The notes beneath the pieces are model-generated. The model saw only the letters and a program-made list of their open reading frames with translations, was not told where the DNA came from and ran no database searches. Below are positions 16,083 through 25,500 of a stretch of DNA of 64,000 nt, piece after piece (position 1 is the first letter of the stretch; the number at the start of each line of letters is the position of its first letter). This stretch comes from Vulcanimicrobiota bacterium. GTDB lineage: Bacteria > Vulcanimicrobiota > Vulcanimicrobiia > Vulcanimicrobiales > Vulcanimicrobiaceae. Position numbers and translations under genes: made by a program. The stretch covers positions 496,001 to 560,000 of the forward strand of contig PLWS01000002.1 in assembly GCA_003151115.1 (NCBI GenBank), written 5' to 3'.

Positions 16083-16826
16083 TTAGGGCTGCGCGAGGTA
16101 GACCACGGTAACGTTGGCGCTCACGTCGAGGCTCGACGGCGGTGAAATTTGCGTTGGCGCGTTATAGACGCTTGCCATGGCGATCGGCGCGAAGCGCCCT
16201 GCGACCGCACCCATAGGCATGCCGCTCGGACTGTTTATCGATGCAATGTGAACGATATGCAACCCGGCCGCCTGCGCCATCGCGTCGCCCTCGCTTCGCG
16301 CGGAAGCGATCGCCTGCGCGAGCGCGCGCAAGAAAAGCGGCCGCGTGTTCGCAATGGAGTAGTCCACGCCCTGGACATTGTTTACGCCGGCCGCGACCGC
16401 GGTGTCGATGATTTTCCCAACGGCATCCAAGTGATGGGTGGTCACGCTCACGGATCGGGTTACGAAATAGCCGTAACTCTGCGGATCGCGTACGCACGGG
16501 GCTACCGCCTGTACGAACTCCGCGTTTGGCGTGGTCGATCGTGGTTGCATAGGCATTGGCGGACACGGGGGCGGCGGCGGAACGTGATTCAGATTGTAGC
16601 TGGTGGTTTTGATGTCGGCCGCGGCGATGCCGATCGTGCGCATCCCCGTGTTGAAGTGTGCGTAGATCGTATTGTTTTCTGATGTCGCTTGCTCCGCCGT
16701 CTGCGCGTGAGTGTTCAGGCTGAACGAGATCGTCGCGACATCCGGAGCGGCGGAAACGGTCGCCTGGCCCGAAGCATATATGGTCGTTTGACCGACCAGG
16801 GCGGCGATGACCAAAATATTCATCAT
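16083..16826 (-). CDS. SIMPL domain (DUF541) secreted protein
   Basis: A 247-residue protein with a signal peptide (NILVIAALVGQTTIYASG) and the SIMPL-domain start ASGQATVSAAPDVATISFSLNTHAQTAEQA. The middle carries a proline-rich insertion (VPPPPPCPPMP). The rest contains the family pattern of alternating strands with VNNVQGVDYSI. SIMPL proteins are periplasmic or surface proteins of unclear role, linked to oxidative stress in some bacteria. The two adjacent ATGs at 16821-16826 begin the signal; the longer frame upstream is low-complexity and overlaps the divergent gene. Confidence 0.85.
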   Translation of the reverse strand: MMNILVIAALVGQTTIYASGQATVSAAPDVATISFSLNTHAQTAEQATSENNTIYAHFNTGMRTIGIAAADIKTTSYNLNHVPPPPPCPPMPMQPRSTTPNAEFVQAVAPCVRDPQSYGYFVTRSVSVTTHHLDAVGKIIDTAVAAGVNNVQGVDYSIANTRPLFLRALAQAIASARSEGDAMAQAAGLHIVHIASINSPSGMPMGAVAGRFAPIAMASVYNAPTQISPPSSLDVSANVTVVYLAQP

Positions 16827-16893
16827 GCTGGCTTCAACGCCACCGCAGGCAATCCGCGTGACCTGGCCCGGGGGGCCGTGGTAGACTCGACCC

Positions 16894-17157
16894 ATGCTTT
16901 GGACAATCATCGTTTGGATAATCTTCGGGCTCATCGTCGGGCTGGTCGCCCGCTGGCTCGTGCCGGGCGCGGTCGGCGGCGGTATCCTCACCGACATCAT
17001 CGTCGGCATCGTGGGCGCGCTGATTGGCGGCTTCATCTACCGCTATTTCGGCCACGGCCAGCTTGATACGCTGTGGAGCTTTATCTACGCGTTAATCGGC
17101 GCGGTGTTACTTTTGTTGCTGTTGCGGGCTTTTTCAGGACGCCGTCCGGCCGTTTAA
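16894..17157 (+). CDS. GlsB/YeaQ/YmgE family stress-response membrane protein
   Basis: An 87-residue hydrophobic protein with three predicted transmembrane helices. The glycine-rich pattern IIFGLIVGLVARWLVPG, GGILTDIIVGIVGALIGGFI is the signature of the transglycosylase-associated (GlsB/YeaQ/YmgE) family. These small inner-membrane proteins are induced in stress or stationary phase; no enzymatic activity is established. It is divergent from the SIMPL gene with 67 bases between. Confidence 0.9.
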   Translation: MLWTIIVWIIFGLIVGLVARWLVPGAVGGGILTDIIVGIVGALIGGFIYRYFGHGQLDTLWSFIYALIGAVLLLLLLRAFSGRRPAV

Positions 17158-17196
17158 GGGGAGGCCCCGGTACTCGCGCCTGCGTAATACGCAATA

Positions 17197-17439
17197 ATGG
17201 CTTACATAATTACCGAACCGTGCATAGGCACCAAGGACAAGTCCTGCGTGGATGTTTGTCCCGTCGACTGCATTCACGGTAAAGACGATGACACGATGCT
17301 GTACATCGATCCCGAAGTCTGCATCGACTGCGGCGCGTGCGTTTCGGCGTGCCCCGTCGAAGCGATCTTCGCGGACTCGGACGTTCCGGAAAAATGGCAG
17401 AACTACACCGCCATAAACGCCGAGTATTTTAAAAAATAG
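17197..17439 (+). CDS. fdxA: Ferredoxin, 7Fe or 8Fe type
   Basis: An 80-residue cytoplasmic electron carrier. The N-terminal half has C9 followed by CVDVCPVDCI, and the second half CIDCGACVSACPVEAI, a full 4Fe-4S motif. The wider spacing of the first cluster (C9-x7-C17-x3-C21) is typical of FdxA-type ferredoxins with a 3Fe-4S and a 4Fe-4S centre. It lies 13 bases before a methyltransferase gene and could supply electrons to the FAD oxidoreductase encoded further along. Confidence 0.88.
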   Translation: MAYIITEPCIGTKDKSCVDVCPVDCIHGKDDDTMLYIDPEVCIDCGACVSACPVEAIFADSDVPEKWQNYTAINAEYFKK

Positions 17440-17452
17440 AAAGTAGGGTCCT

Positions 17453-18121
17453 GTGCTGCGTGCGGCAGGACGCGAGCTTCTCGACGATACCGTCGCGTCA
17501 ATCGGCGAACTCGAAGAAAACTTTCGCGACATCGAACGATCGAACCGCCTGCTCGGCGGGCTTTCTGCGGTGGAATCCGCGATGCGCGCGCTCGTTCCCC
17601 AAACCATCTTGGACGTCGGCTGCGGTTCGGGAGATACCGCGGCATTCTTGGCGCGCAAAGCTCGCGCGGCCGGCAGACGTCTAAGCGTCACGTGTCTGGA
17701 CGTCAATCCCGACGTCTTAACCATCGCGAAGAAACGGAACGGCGATCCGGATCTGCGTTTCGTGCGGGGCAACGGTGCTAACGCTCCTTTTGACGATGCG
17801 AGCTTCGACGTCGCGATGTGCAACCTAACGCTGCATCACTGCGATCCGTCCGCGGCAGTCGCGCTTCTGCGCGAGTTGCGCCGCGTTGCGCGCGCGCGGC
17901 CCGTGGTCACGGACTTGCGGCGCTCGCGCGCCGCATGGGCGGGTGCGGCGCTCCTGGTCTCGATCTTTACGCGCAACCGGCTCACGCGTCACGACGCGCC
18001 GCTTTCCGTGCTGCGCGCGTACACGCCGCGCGAAGCGCTCGAACTCGCGCTTGAAGCAGGCTGGAAGAATCCGCACGTGCGCACCGCGCCGTTCTATCGT
18101 ATGGTGCTCTGGGATGATTGA
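17453..18121 (+). CDS. Class I SAM-dependent methyltransferase
   Basis: A 222-residue protein with the Rossmann methyltransferase motifs: ILDVGCGSGDTAAFL (motif I), VTCLDVNPDVL (motif II), and FDVAMCNLTLHHC (motif IV). The C-terminal part, with RNRLTRHDAPLSVLRAYTPREALELA and PHVRTAPFYRMVLW, resembles methyltransferases found beside geranylgeranyl-reductase-like oxidoreductases. A small-molecule substrate is likely given the operon. GTG start; overlaps the next gene by eight bases. Confidence 0.85.
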   Translation: MLRAAGRELLDDTVASIGELEENFRDIERSNRLLGGLSAVESAMRALVPQTILDVGCGSGDTAAFLARKARAAGRRLSVTCLDVNPDVLTIAKKRNGDPDLRFVRGNGANAPFDDASFDVAMCNLTLHHCDPSAAVALLRELRRVARARPVVTDLRRSRAAWAGAALLVSIFTRNRLTRHDAPLSVLRAYTPREALELALEAGWKNPHVRTAPFYRMVLWDD

Positions 18122-19283
18122 TGTTGTCATTGCGGGCGGTGGTCCGGCAGGTTCGAGTGCCGCGATCGCGCTGGCCGGAGCCGGACTGCAGGCGCTCATC
18201 ATCGACAAATCGCCATTCCCGCGCAATAAGGCTTGTGGAGAGTACCTGAGCGCCGGCGCGGTCGCGCAGTTGCGCGAACTCGGTGTGGACCGCACGCTCG
18301 CGCCGCTGGCTGCCCCGCTGGACGGAATTCGATTGAGCGGAAACGGCGCGCGTGTCGAATTACGTTTCTCGCAGGCGGGATGGTCGTTGCCGCGCCTGCG
18401 GCTCGATGACGAACTGCTGCGCGCCGCGCTCGATCGCGGTGCGGCGTTTTTGCAAGCGCGAATCGAGGATGTGCGTGAAGAAGAATCCGGCAGCTTGCTG
18501 ACGGTGAGAGAACCAAGCGGCGAGACTCGAGACCTGCCGGCGCGTTTTGTGATCGGCGCCGACGGCGCGCAGTCGATCGTCGCAAGAAAATGTGGCTTAA
18601 GCGCCGCACCCCACGGCGAACAGCGTTTTGCTTTAGGCGGGCATTACGCCGGGTTGCGCGATCTCGATCGCTTCGTTGAGATGTTCGTAGAGGGCAGCAG
18701 CTACTTTGCAGTTAATCCGTTCGATGCGGCGCACGCAAATATTATGGTGATCGTGCGCGAAAAGGACCTCAGTGCCCGCAAGAACGACGTAGACCGGTTC
18801 ATTCGCGAGCGAGCCCGCGCGCTGAGTGGCGATTCCGCGCGCTTTGCGGAGGCGCGTTTAGAAGGCAAGCGCGTGGCTGTCGGCCCGCTGGCTCATTCCA
18901 CGCGCGCCGTAACGGCTGGAAACGTTTTGCTGGCGGGCGACGCGGCCGGCTTCATCGATCCGTTTACGGGACAGGGCGTTTACCTCGCATTGCGAGCCGG
19001 CATCGCGGCGGGACGCGCGATTGTAGAAGCTGTTGCATCGCCCTCGTCGGCGCGCAGGGCTATCGAACACTACGGCGCGGATCTCTCCGGCGAGATGCGG
19101 CGCCGCGCCAAACTCTCGTGGATCGTGCGATCGTTCGTCGGCTACGCCGCGCTTTCAAAACGGGCGGCGCGAAACGTGGAACGCGATCCGGAGCGCGCGC
19201 AAGTCTTGATCGATGCGATTGCCGGCTGCGGACCGGTCGAGCCGGCCCTTCGGCTCGGTACCTTGCTGAGGCTGGTCGCGTAA
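18114..19283 (+). CDS. FAD-dependent oxidoreductase, geranylgeranyl reductase/UbiH-like
   Basis: A 389-residue flavoprotein. It opens with the dinucleotide-binding motif VVIAGGGPAGSSAAIALAGAG, has KACGEYLSAGAV shortly after (the pattern of the geranylgeranyl reductase family), and near residue 265 the FAD motif NVLLAGDAAGFIDPFTGQGV. Enzymes of this family reduce isoprenoid or polyketide double bonds or hydroxylate aromatic rings. The ATG at 18114 begins the Rossmann motif. It overlaps both neighbours, which suggests translational coupling in a four-gene operon. Confidence 0.88.
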   Translation: MIDVVIAGGGPAGSSAAIALAGAGLQALIIDKSPFPRNKACGEYLSAGAVAQLRELGVDRTLAPLAAPLDGIRLSGNGARVELRFSQAGWSLPRLRLDDELLRAALDRGAAFLQARIEDVREEESGSLLTVREPSGETRDLPARFVIGADGAQSIVARKCGLSAAPHGEQRFALGGHYAGLRDLDRFVEMFVEGSSYFAVNPFDAAHANIMVIVREKDLSARKNDVDRFIRERARALSGDSARFAEARLEGKRVAVGPLAHSTRAVTAGNVLLAGDAAGFIDPFTGQGVYLALRAGIAAGRAIVEAVASPSSARRAIEHYGADLSGEMRRRAKLSWIVRSFVGYAALSKRAARNVERDPERAQVLIDAIAGCGPVEPALRLGTLLRLVA

Positions 19284-19711
19284 TGTTCGCTCGCAACGAG
19301 ATCGTCGTACACGCGTCCCCGGCGCGCGTCTACCGGTATGCCTCGGATACCGAGCGCTGGCCCGAATATCTGCCGCATTACCGCTACGTGCGCGTGCTCA
19401 AGAACACCGGCGAACGGCGCGTGGTCGAGATGGCTGCGCGCCGCAGCGGCATACCGGTTCGCTGGCGCGCCGAACAGACGAACGATCCACTGACGCCTTC
19501 GATCGTTTTCCGGCACTTGGGCGGCTGGACCAAAGGCATGGACGTCGTGTGGAACTTCGAGCCGGTTGAAGGTGGAACTCGCGTTTCGATCGATCATCGC
19601 GCGCCACTGATATTTCCGATGAATTGGATCGTTGGAAAGTTCTTCATCGACCACGTCGCCACGCGTACGCTGCGCCGGATAAAAGAATTAGCCGAGGGCA
19701 GCGATGGCTGA
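19283..19711 (+). CDS. SRPBCC/polyketide cyclase-like protein
   Basis: A 142-residue protein matching the START/SRPBCC pattern: NEIVVHASPARVYRYASDTERWPEYLPHYRYV at the start, VVWNFEPVEGGTRVSIDH in the middle and a long C-terminal helix (ATRTLRRIKELAEG). The fold makes a deep hydrophobic pocket; members include aromatase/cyclases of type II polyketide pathways. Position between an oxidoreductase and a ketosynthase supports a biosynthetic role, but the ligand is unknown. ATG overlaps the upstream stop by one base. Confidence 0.85.
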   Translation: MFARNEIVVHASPARVYRYASDTERWPEYLPHYRYVRVLKNTGERRVVEMAARRSGIPVRWRAEQTNDPLTPSIVFRHLGGWTKGMDVVWNFEPVEGGTRVSIDHRAPLIFPMNWIVGKFFIDHVATRTLRRIKELAEGSDG

Positions 19712-20942
19712 TTTGCATCGCGTCGCCATCACCGGAATGGGCGTGATCACGCCGCTCGGAACCGGAACGCGCGTATTTTGGGACAACCTGCTCGCCGGCA
19801 AGGTCGCAGTTGCGCCGCTGACGCGTTTCGAATGCGAGGGTTTTCCTTCGCGCGTTGCCGCCCAGATCGACGACTTCGATCCTTCAGATTATTTGTCGAA
19901 ACGGCGGCTGCAGTGGACGGACAGGTTCTCGCAGCTCGCCGTCGCATCGGCGAAGCTTGCGGTAGAGGACGCGACATTCTCCGTCGACGGCAACCGCGCC
20001 GAACTCGGCGTGTACACGGGTTCGGCGTTGGGCGGTTTGGCTTTTGCGGAAGAACAGATAGAAGTTTTCCGGCGCGAAGGCTTGCGTTCGGTGCGGCCGC
20101 TGCTGACGATCTCGGTTTTTGGCGGAGCCGCGGCCAGCAACGTTGCGATCGAATTTGGCATCACCGGGCCGACGATGGCTAACTCGGATTCGTGCGCTGC
20201 CGGGGCGATCGCGATCGGCGAGGCGTACCGCGCGATCAGGCGCGGTGACGTTCGCGCTGCATTGGCGGGCGGCATTGAAGCGCCGCTCGCACCGCTGACG
20301 TTCGGCGCGTTTACCGTTGCGCGCGCGATGTCGACGCGCAACGACGATCCGGCGGGCGCGAGCCGTCCGTTCGATGCGGCGCGAGACGGGTTTGTGATGG
20401 CAGAAGGCGCCGGTATGTTCGTGCTCGAGCGCTACGACGACGCCGTGCGGCGCGGGGCGACGATCTATGCGGAGATCACCGGTTTCGGCACGTCAAACGA
20501 CGCATATCACATGTCCGCGCCGCTTGCCGACGGCTCGCAGACCGCCGGCGCGCTTAAACGCGCGCTCGATGAGGCGCGCGTCTTGCCGGCCGAAGTCGAG
20601 GCGATCAATGCGCACGGCTCGTCGACACGGCTGGGCGATCGCGCCGAAGCGGTTGCGTTCGAACGAGTCTTCGGCGATCGGCTCGCGCAGATTCCCGTCT
20701 CCGCGACGAAAGGCCAGCACGGTCACGCGCTGGGTGCGACCGGCGCGTGGGAAGTTGCGATCGCGGCGATGGGCATGCGGGACCGCGTCGTTCCCGGGGC
20801 TGTCAATTTGGAAAACCGCGATGAAGAGTGCGCCGTGCGTTGCGAGCGCGAGACGATCACTGCAAACGCGCGCGTCGTACTTTCGAATTCGTCGGGGTTC
20901 GGCGGAATCAACGCCGCGTTGGTGTTGCGCGCGGCGGAGTAG
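19704..20942 (+). CDS. Beta-ketoacyl-ACP synthase (FabF/KS-alpha like)
   Basis: A 412-residue thiolase-fold condensing enzyme. The catalytic cysteine is in MANSDSCAAGAIAIG, the first histidine in NAHGSSTRLGD and the second in KGQHGHALGATGAWE, so the Cys-His-His triad is intact. VAITGMGVITPLG at the start and NSSGFGGINAAL at the end are typical of FabF-type enzymes. No acyl carrier protein, malonyl transferase or ketoreductase is adjacent, so a specialised condensation rather than bulk fatty acid synthesis is plausible. Last gene of the operon. Confidence 0.88.
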   Translation: MADLHRVAITGMGVITPLGTGTRVFWDNLLAGKVAVAPLTRFECEGFPSRVAAQIDDFDPSDYLSKRRLQWTDRFSQLAVASAKLAVEDATFSVDGNRAELGVYTGSALGGLAFAEEQIEVFRREGLRSVRPLLTISVFGGAAASNVAIEFGITGPTMANSDSCAAGAIAIGEAYRAIRRGDVRAALAGGIEAPLAPLTFGAFTVARAMSTRNDDPAGASRPFDAARDGFVMAEGAGMFVLERYDDAVRRGATIYAEITGFGTSNDAYHMSAPLADGSQTAGALKRALDEARVLPAEVEAINAHGSSTRLGDRAEAVAFERVFGDRLAQIPVSATKGQHGHALGATGAWEVAIAAMGMRDRVVPGAVNLENRDEECAVRCERETITANARVVLSNSSGFGGINAALVLRAAE

Positions 20943-22466
20943 CTACGCAGGCTCCCGGTTGAGCACCATGCTTAGGCAGGTTCCGTGCTGGGCTGAATTG
21001 ATGCGAACGCGATCCATCAGTTCGTGCATGAGCACCATTCCGCGCCCCCGATCGTCGCGTTTTTGGAACGTTCGCCAATGCCCGCGGTCTTCGACGTCGA
21101 CGGTGACGCAATCGCTTCGCGCTTCCAAGCGCAGCTCGAACTTGCCGGCGTCCTCACCTTGGTACGCATGTTCGATCGCGTTCGCGACCGCTTCGCCGAC
21201 TGCGGACGTCAGCGCAAAGCGCTGATCCGGCGAGATATTATTCTGATCGCAGAAACGGTTGACCATGGCGCGCACGATCGGCGCGGTCATCGGAATTGCG
21301 GAAAACTCCATGCGGCTGGGCACGGGCCCGTCGAAGCACGAAAGCGCGAGCGTGGCAGCGTCGTCGCGATTGACTGATGTGCTGAAGATGCGTTCTTGCA
21401 ATGCGATTGCCGGATTTTCCGGATCCGATTCGCACGCGCGCACGCTGGCTTCGAGCAGCCGTTCCTCGCCCGCGATCACGTCGCGTTCGTACTCCGTCAT
21501 GCCGTCGGTGTAAAAAACGACCCAGCTGCGCGGCGGCAGCGTCATCACCCAATCGCGGGCGCCGATGTTGTCGCCTATTCCGAGCGGCACGCCGCCGCCC
21601 GGTAGATACCCGGCAAAACCGTCTTCGATCACTAAGGCCGGCGGCGGATGTCCGGCCACCGCATAGGTCAGCTCGCGGCTGACGGGGTCGTAGTAACCGA
21701 ATATGGCGGTGACCATGCCGATGCCGCTGCGCAAGTTCGTCACGCCGTTGATCTGTTCTAAGACGGCAGCCGGAGATCGCTCGCTTACGGCAGCGGCGCG
21801 CAACGCGATCCGCACCTCGCCCATGATGGTCGCGGCCTCGAGCCCGTGACCGGCGACGTCGCCCATCGATATCGCCAAGCGGTGGTCGGGCAGTTCGAAC
21901 GCGTCGTACCAGTCGCCGCCGACCTCGGCCTCCTCGCTGGCGGGGCGGTAGGCGCCGTCCAGCTGCCCGCCGGCCACGCGCGGGAAGCTTGCCGGCAGAA
22001 GCGCCCGCTGGAGGCGGTCCGCCACGCGGTGGCTGCGTTCCAAGAGCGTGGCTTGATCGAGCGCGTTGGTCAGCTGAAGGCCCAGGATCTCGGCGATCTT
22101 GCCAGTCCCGTCCTCGAAGCGCTCTGCATCCTTGGCCGCCAGGACGAAGACGCCGCTTTCGGCGTGCCGGCCGGGCAGCGGGATGACGAGAATGCTTTGG
22201 TACCCCCGGGAGCGCAGGCCCGCCTCGATTTGGGTCCGGTCGCCGCGGCGCAGGCGCAATTTCTTGCCCTGGCCCGCTTCGTGGAAGAACTCCTGGTCGC
22301 TGCGGTCGCTTCCGGCTATGACGCAATAGTCGGCGAGCCGCTCGACGCAGAGCTGCGCCACACGGGGCAGAGTCGCCGATAACTCAAGCGATGAGGCAAG
22401 GAGCCGGCTCGCATCCGCCAGCAGCTCGAGTGCCTGGGAATGGCGAAGGTCGCCGCGCTCAAGCAT
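20943..22466 (-). CDS. GAF-SpoIIE phosphatase fused to anti-sigma-type HATPase
   Basis: A 507-residue cytoplasmic signalling protein. A GAF-like sensor covers about 1-145 ([28 protein letters not shown]). A PP2C/SpoIIE serine phosphatase covers about 150-370, with [27 protein letters not shown] and [10 protein letters not shown] carrying metal-binding aspartates. An RsbW-like HATPase covers about 375-505, with [15 protein letters not shown] and [14 protein letters not shown]. Such fusions act in partner-switching, dephosphorylating an anti-anti-sigma factor and binding it or a sigma factor. No STAS gene is in the window. Divergent from the large hybrid kinase. Confidence 0.9.
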   Translation of the reverse strand: MLERGDLRHSQALELLADASRLLASSLELSATLPRVAQLCVERLADYCVIAGSDRSDQEFFHEAGQGKKLRLRRGDRTQIEAGLRSRGYQSILVIPLPGRHAESGVFVLAAKDAERFEDGTGKIAEILGLQLTNALDQATLLERSHRVADRLQRALLPASFPRVAGGQLDGAYRPASEEAEVGGDWYDAFELPDHRLAISMGDVAGHGLEAATIMGEVRIALRAAAVSERSPAAVLEQINGVTNLRSGIGMVTAIFGYYDPVSRELTYAVAGHPPPALVIEDGFAGYLPGGGVPLGIGDNIGARDWVMTLPPRSWVVFYTDGMTEYERDVIAGEERLLEASVRACESDPENPAIALQERIFSTSVNRDDAATLALSCFDGPVPSRMEFSAIPMTAPIVRAMVNRFCDQNNISPDQRFALTSAVGEAVANAIEHAYQGEDAGKFELRLEARSDCVTVDVEDRGHWRTFQKRDDRGRGMVLMHELMDRVRINSAQHGTCLSMVLNREPA

Positions 22467-22504
22467 ACGTGCCCGGCATTTCTGGGTTCTGCCCCTGCCC
22501 CCCG

Positions 22505-22536
22505 TTTGCTAAACCTGCAAGCCCAAGTTTGGCAAA
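22505..22536. promoter_or_regulatory. Operator-like inverted repeat between divergent signalling genes
   Basis: TTTGCTAAAC (22505-22514) and GTTTGGCAAA (22527-22536) form a ten-base inverted repeat with one mismatch and a 12-base spacer, or 22 bases (two helical turns) from arm centre to arm centre. It lies between the start of the SpoIIE gene (22466, minus) and the likely starts of the hybrid kinase (22551 or 22593, plus). The spacing suits a dimeric regulator controlling both genes. Confidence 0.45.
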
Positions 22537-22592
22537 GGACGAATCGGGCAATGAGGAAGTCAGCCGCATCCACTACGGAGCAACTTTCATTT

Positions 22593-25500
22593 ATGGCGAC
22601 AACGACCCGTACGAAATCGGCGCGCAATGGCAAGACGCTGTCAAACGGCGCCCCAAGTCAGCATTCGGCCAACGGATCTTCGTATAACCGGAAACTACTG
22701 AATGCGCTGCGCTCTTTCCGCGACGGAAACTTTGCAGTCCGGCTGCCGGTGCGCGGCGTCGGGCTCGAAGCCGAACTCGCCGAAGCGTTCAACTCTTGCG
22801 TGCAGATCAAGCAGCACATGCTGCGCGAGATCATGCGCGTCAGTCGCGTGGTGGGACGCGAGGGTCGCGTCAACGAGCGCGCACTGCTTCCGGAAGCGAC
22901 GGGCGGGTGGAAAGAACAGGTCGAGGCGTACAATCACCTGATCGACGACCTGACTGCGCCGATGGCCGAAACCAACCGCGTGCTGGGGTCGGTCGCGCAA
23001 GGCGATCTCGGACAGCGGATTCCCGTGGATATCGACGGCCGTCCGTTGCGCGGCGAATTCTTACGCTCCGCAAAATTGATCAACGCGATGGTCGACCAGC
23101 TCAACGCGTTCGCATCCGAAGTGACGCGCGTCGCGCGCGAAGTCGGCTCCGAAGGCAAACTGGGCGGCCAGGCCAGCGTCAAAGGCGTCGCCGGCACGTG
23201 GAAAGATTTGACCGACTCGGTCAACACGATGGCCGGTAACTTGACGTCGCAGGTACGTAACATCGCCGACGTTACGACCGCAGTCGCTCGAGGCGACCTC
23301 TCGCGCAAGATCGCGGTCGAAGCCGCCGGCGAAATTCTCGAACTCAAAAACACGATCAACACCATGGTCGACCAGTTGAACGCGTTCGCATCCGAAGTCA
23401 CGCGCGTCGCGCGCGAAGTCGGTTCCGAAGGCAAACTGGGCGGCCAGGCCGAGGTGCAAGGCGTCAGCGGCACGTGGAAAGATCTCACCGAGTCGGTGAA
23501 CTTCATGGCCTCCAACCTGACCTCGCAAGTGCGTAACATCGCCGAAGTGACCACCGCCGTCGCCAAGGGCGACCTTTCGAAGAAGATTACCGTAGACGTG
23601 CGCGGCGAAATCCTCGAGCTGAAGAACACGATCAACACGATGGTCGACCAGTTGAACGCGTTCGCATCGGAAGTCACGCGCGTCGCTCGCGAAGTCGGAT
23701 CGGAAGGCATCCTGGGCGGCCAAGCACAGGTGGCGGGCGTCAGCGGCACCTGGAAAGACCTCACCGAGTCGGTGAACTTCATGGCCGCCAACTTGACGTC
23801 GCAAGTGCGTAACATCGCCGACGTGACGACCGCCGTCGCCAAAGGCGACCTTTCCAGAAAGATCACCGTCAGCGTTCGCGGCGAGATTCTCGAACTCAAG
23901 AACACGATCAATACGATGGTCGACCAGCTCAACGCGTTCGCGGGCGAAGTTACGCGCGTCGCGCGCGAAGTCGGTTCCGAAGGCAAACTCGGCGGCCAGG
24001 CCGACGTCAAAGGCGTCAGCGGCACGTGGAAAGACTTGACCGACTCCGTGAACCGGATGGCGTCGAACCTCACCTCGCAAGTGCGTAACATCGCCGACGT
24101 GACGACCGCCGTCGCCAAAGGCGACCTCTCCCGTAAGATCACCGTCGACGTGCGCGGCGAAATTCTGGAACTCAAAAACACGATCAACACGATGGTCGAC
24201 CAGTTGAACGCCTTCGCATCGGAAGTGACGCGCGTCGCGCGCGAAGTCGGCTCCGAAGGGAAGCTGGGCGGTCAAGCCCAGGTGGCCGGCGTCAGCGGCA
24301 CGTGGCGCGACTTGACCGAGTCCGTGAACTTCATGGCCTCGAACCTGACGAACCAAGTGCGTAACATCGCCGAAGTCACGACCGCCGTTGCGAAGGGCGA
24401 TCTTTCAAAGAAGATTACGGTCGACGTGCGCGGCGAGATTCTCGAACTCAAGAACACGATCAACACGATGGTCGACCAGCTCAACGCGTTCGCGTCCGAA
24501 GTCACACGCGTCGCGCGCGAAGTCGGTTCCGAAGGGAAGCTGGGCGGTCAGGCCGAGGTGGCCGGCGTCAGCGGCACCTGGCGCGACTTGACGCTCTCGG
24601 TGAACTCGATGGCGTCGAACCTCACCAACCAAGTCCGTAACATCGCCGAGGTCACGACCGCCGTTGCGAATGGCGACCTTTCCAAGAAGATCACCGTCGA
24701 CGTCCGCGGCGAAATTCTCGAACTCAAAAACACGATCAACACGATGGTCGACCAGTTGAACGCGTTCGCATCGGAAGTGACGCGCGTCGCGCGCGAAGTC
24801 GGTTCCGAAGGCCGTCTGGGCGGACAAGCGTTCGTGCGCGGCGTGGCCGGCACGTGGAAAGACTTGACCGACTCGGTGAACACGATGGCTTCGAACCTGA
24901 CGTCGCAGGTGCGTAACATCGCGAAGGTGACGACGGCCGTTGCGCTCGGCGACCTTTCGAAGAAGATCACGGTCGACGTGCGCGGCGAAATTCTCGAACT
25001 CAAAGACACGATCAACACGATGGTCGATCAGTTGAACGCGTTCGCATCGGAAGTCACGCGCGTCGCTCGCGAAGTCGGCTCCGAAGGCAAACTGGGCGGC
25101 CAAGCGCAGGTTCCGGGCGTCAGCGGCACATGGAAAGACCTCACCGACAACGTGAACTTCATGGCCGCCAACCTAACCAACCAAGTGCGCGGCATCGCGC
25201 AGGTCGTGACGTCGGTCGCCAACGGCGATCTCAAACGCAAACTCACGCTGGAAGCCAAAGGCGAGATCGCGCGCCTTGCGGACACGATCAATTTTATGAT
25301 CGACACGCTGGCGACGTTCGCCGACCAGGTGACGACCGTTGCGCGCGAAGTCGGTTTCGAAGGGAAGCTGGGCGGACAAGCCCAGGTGCCGGGCGCGGCC
25401 GGTTTGTGGCGCGACCTGACCGACTCCGTGAACCAGTTGGCGGCACAGTTGACCTCGCAGATTCGCGCCATCGGTGAAGTCGCCACCGCTGTTACCAAGG

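Noticed and set aside
17886-18113. Longer FAD oxidoreductase beginning inside the methyltransferase gene
   Set aside because: The Rossmann motif starts at ATG 18114; upstream residues are Arg-rich shadow sequence.
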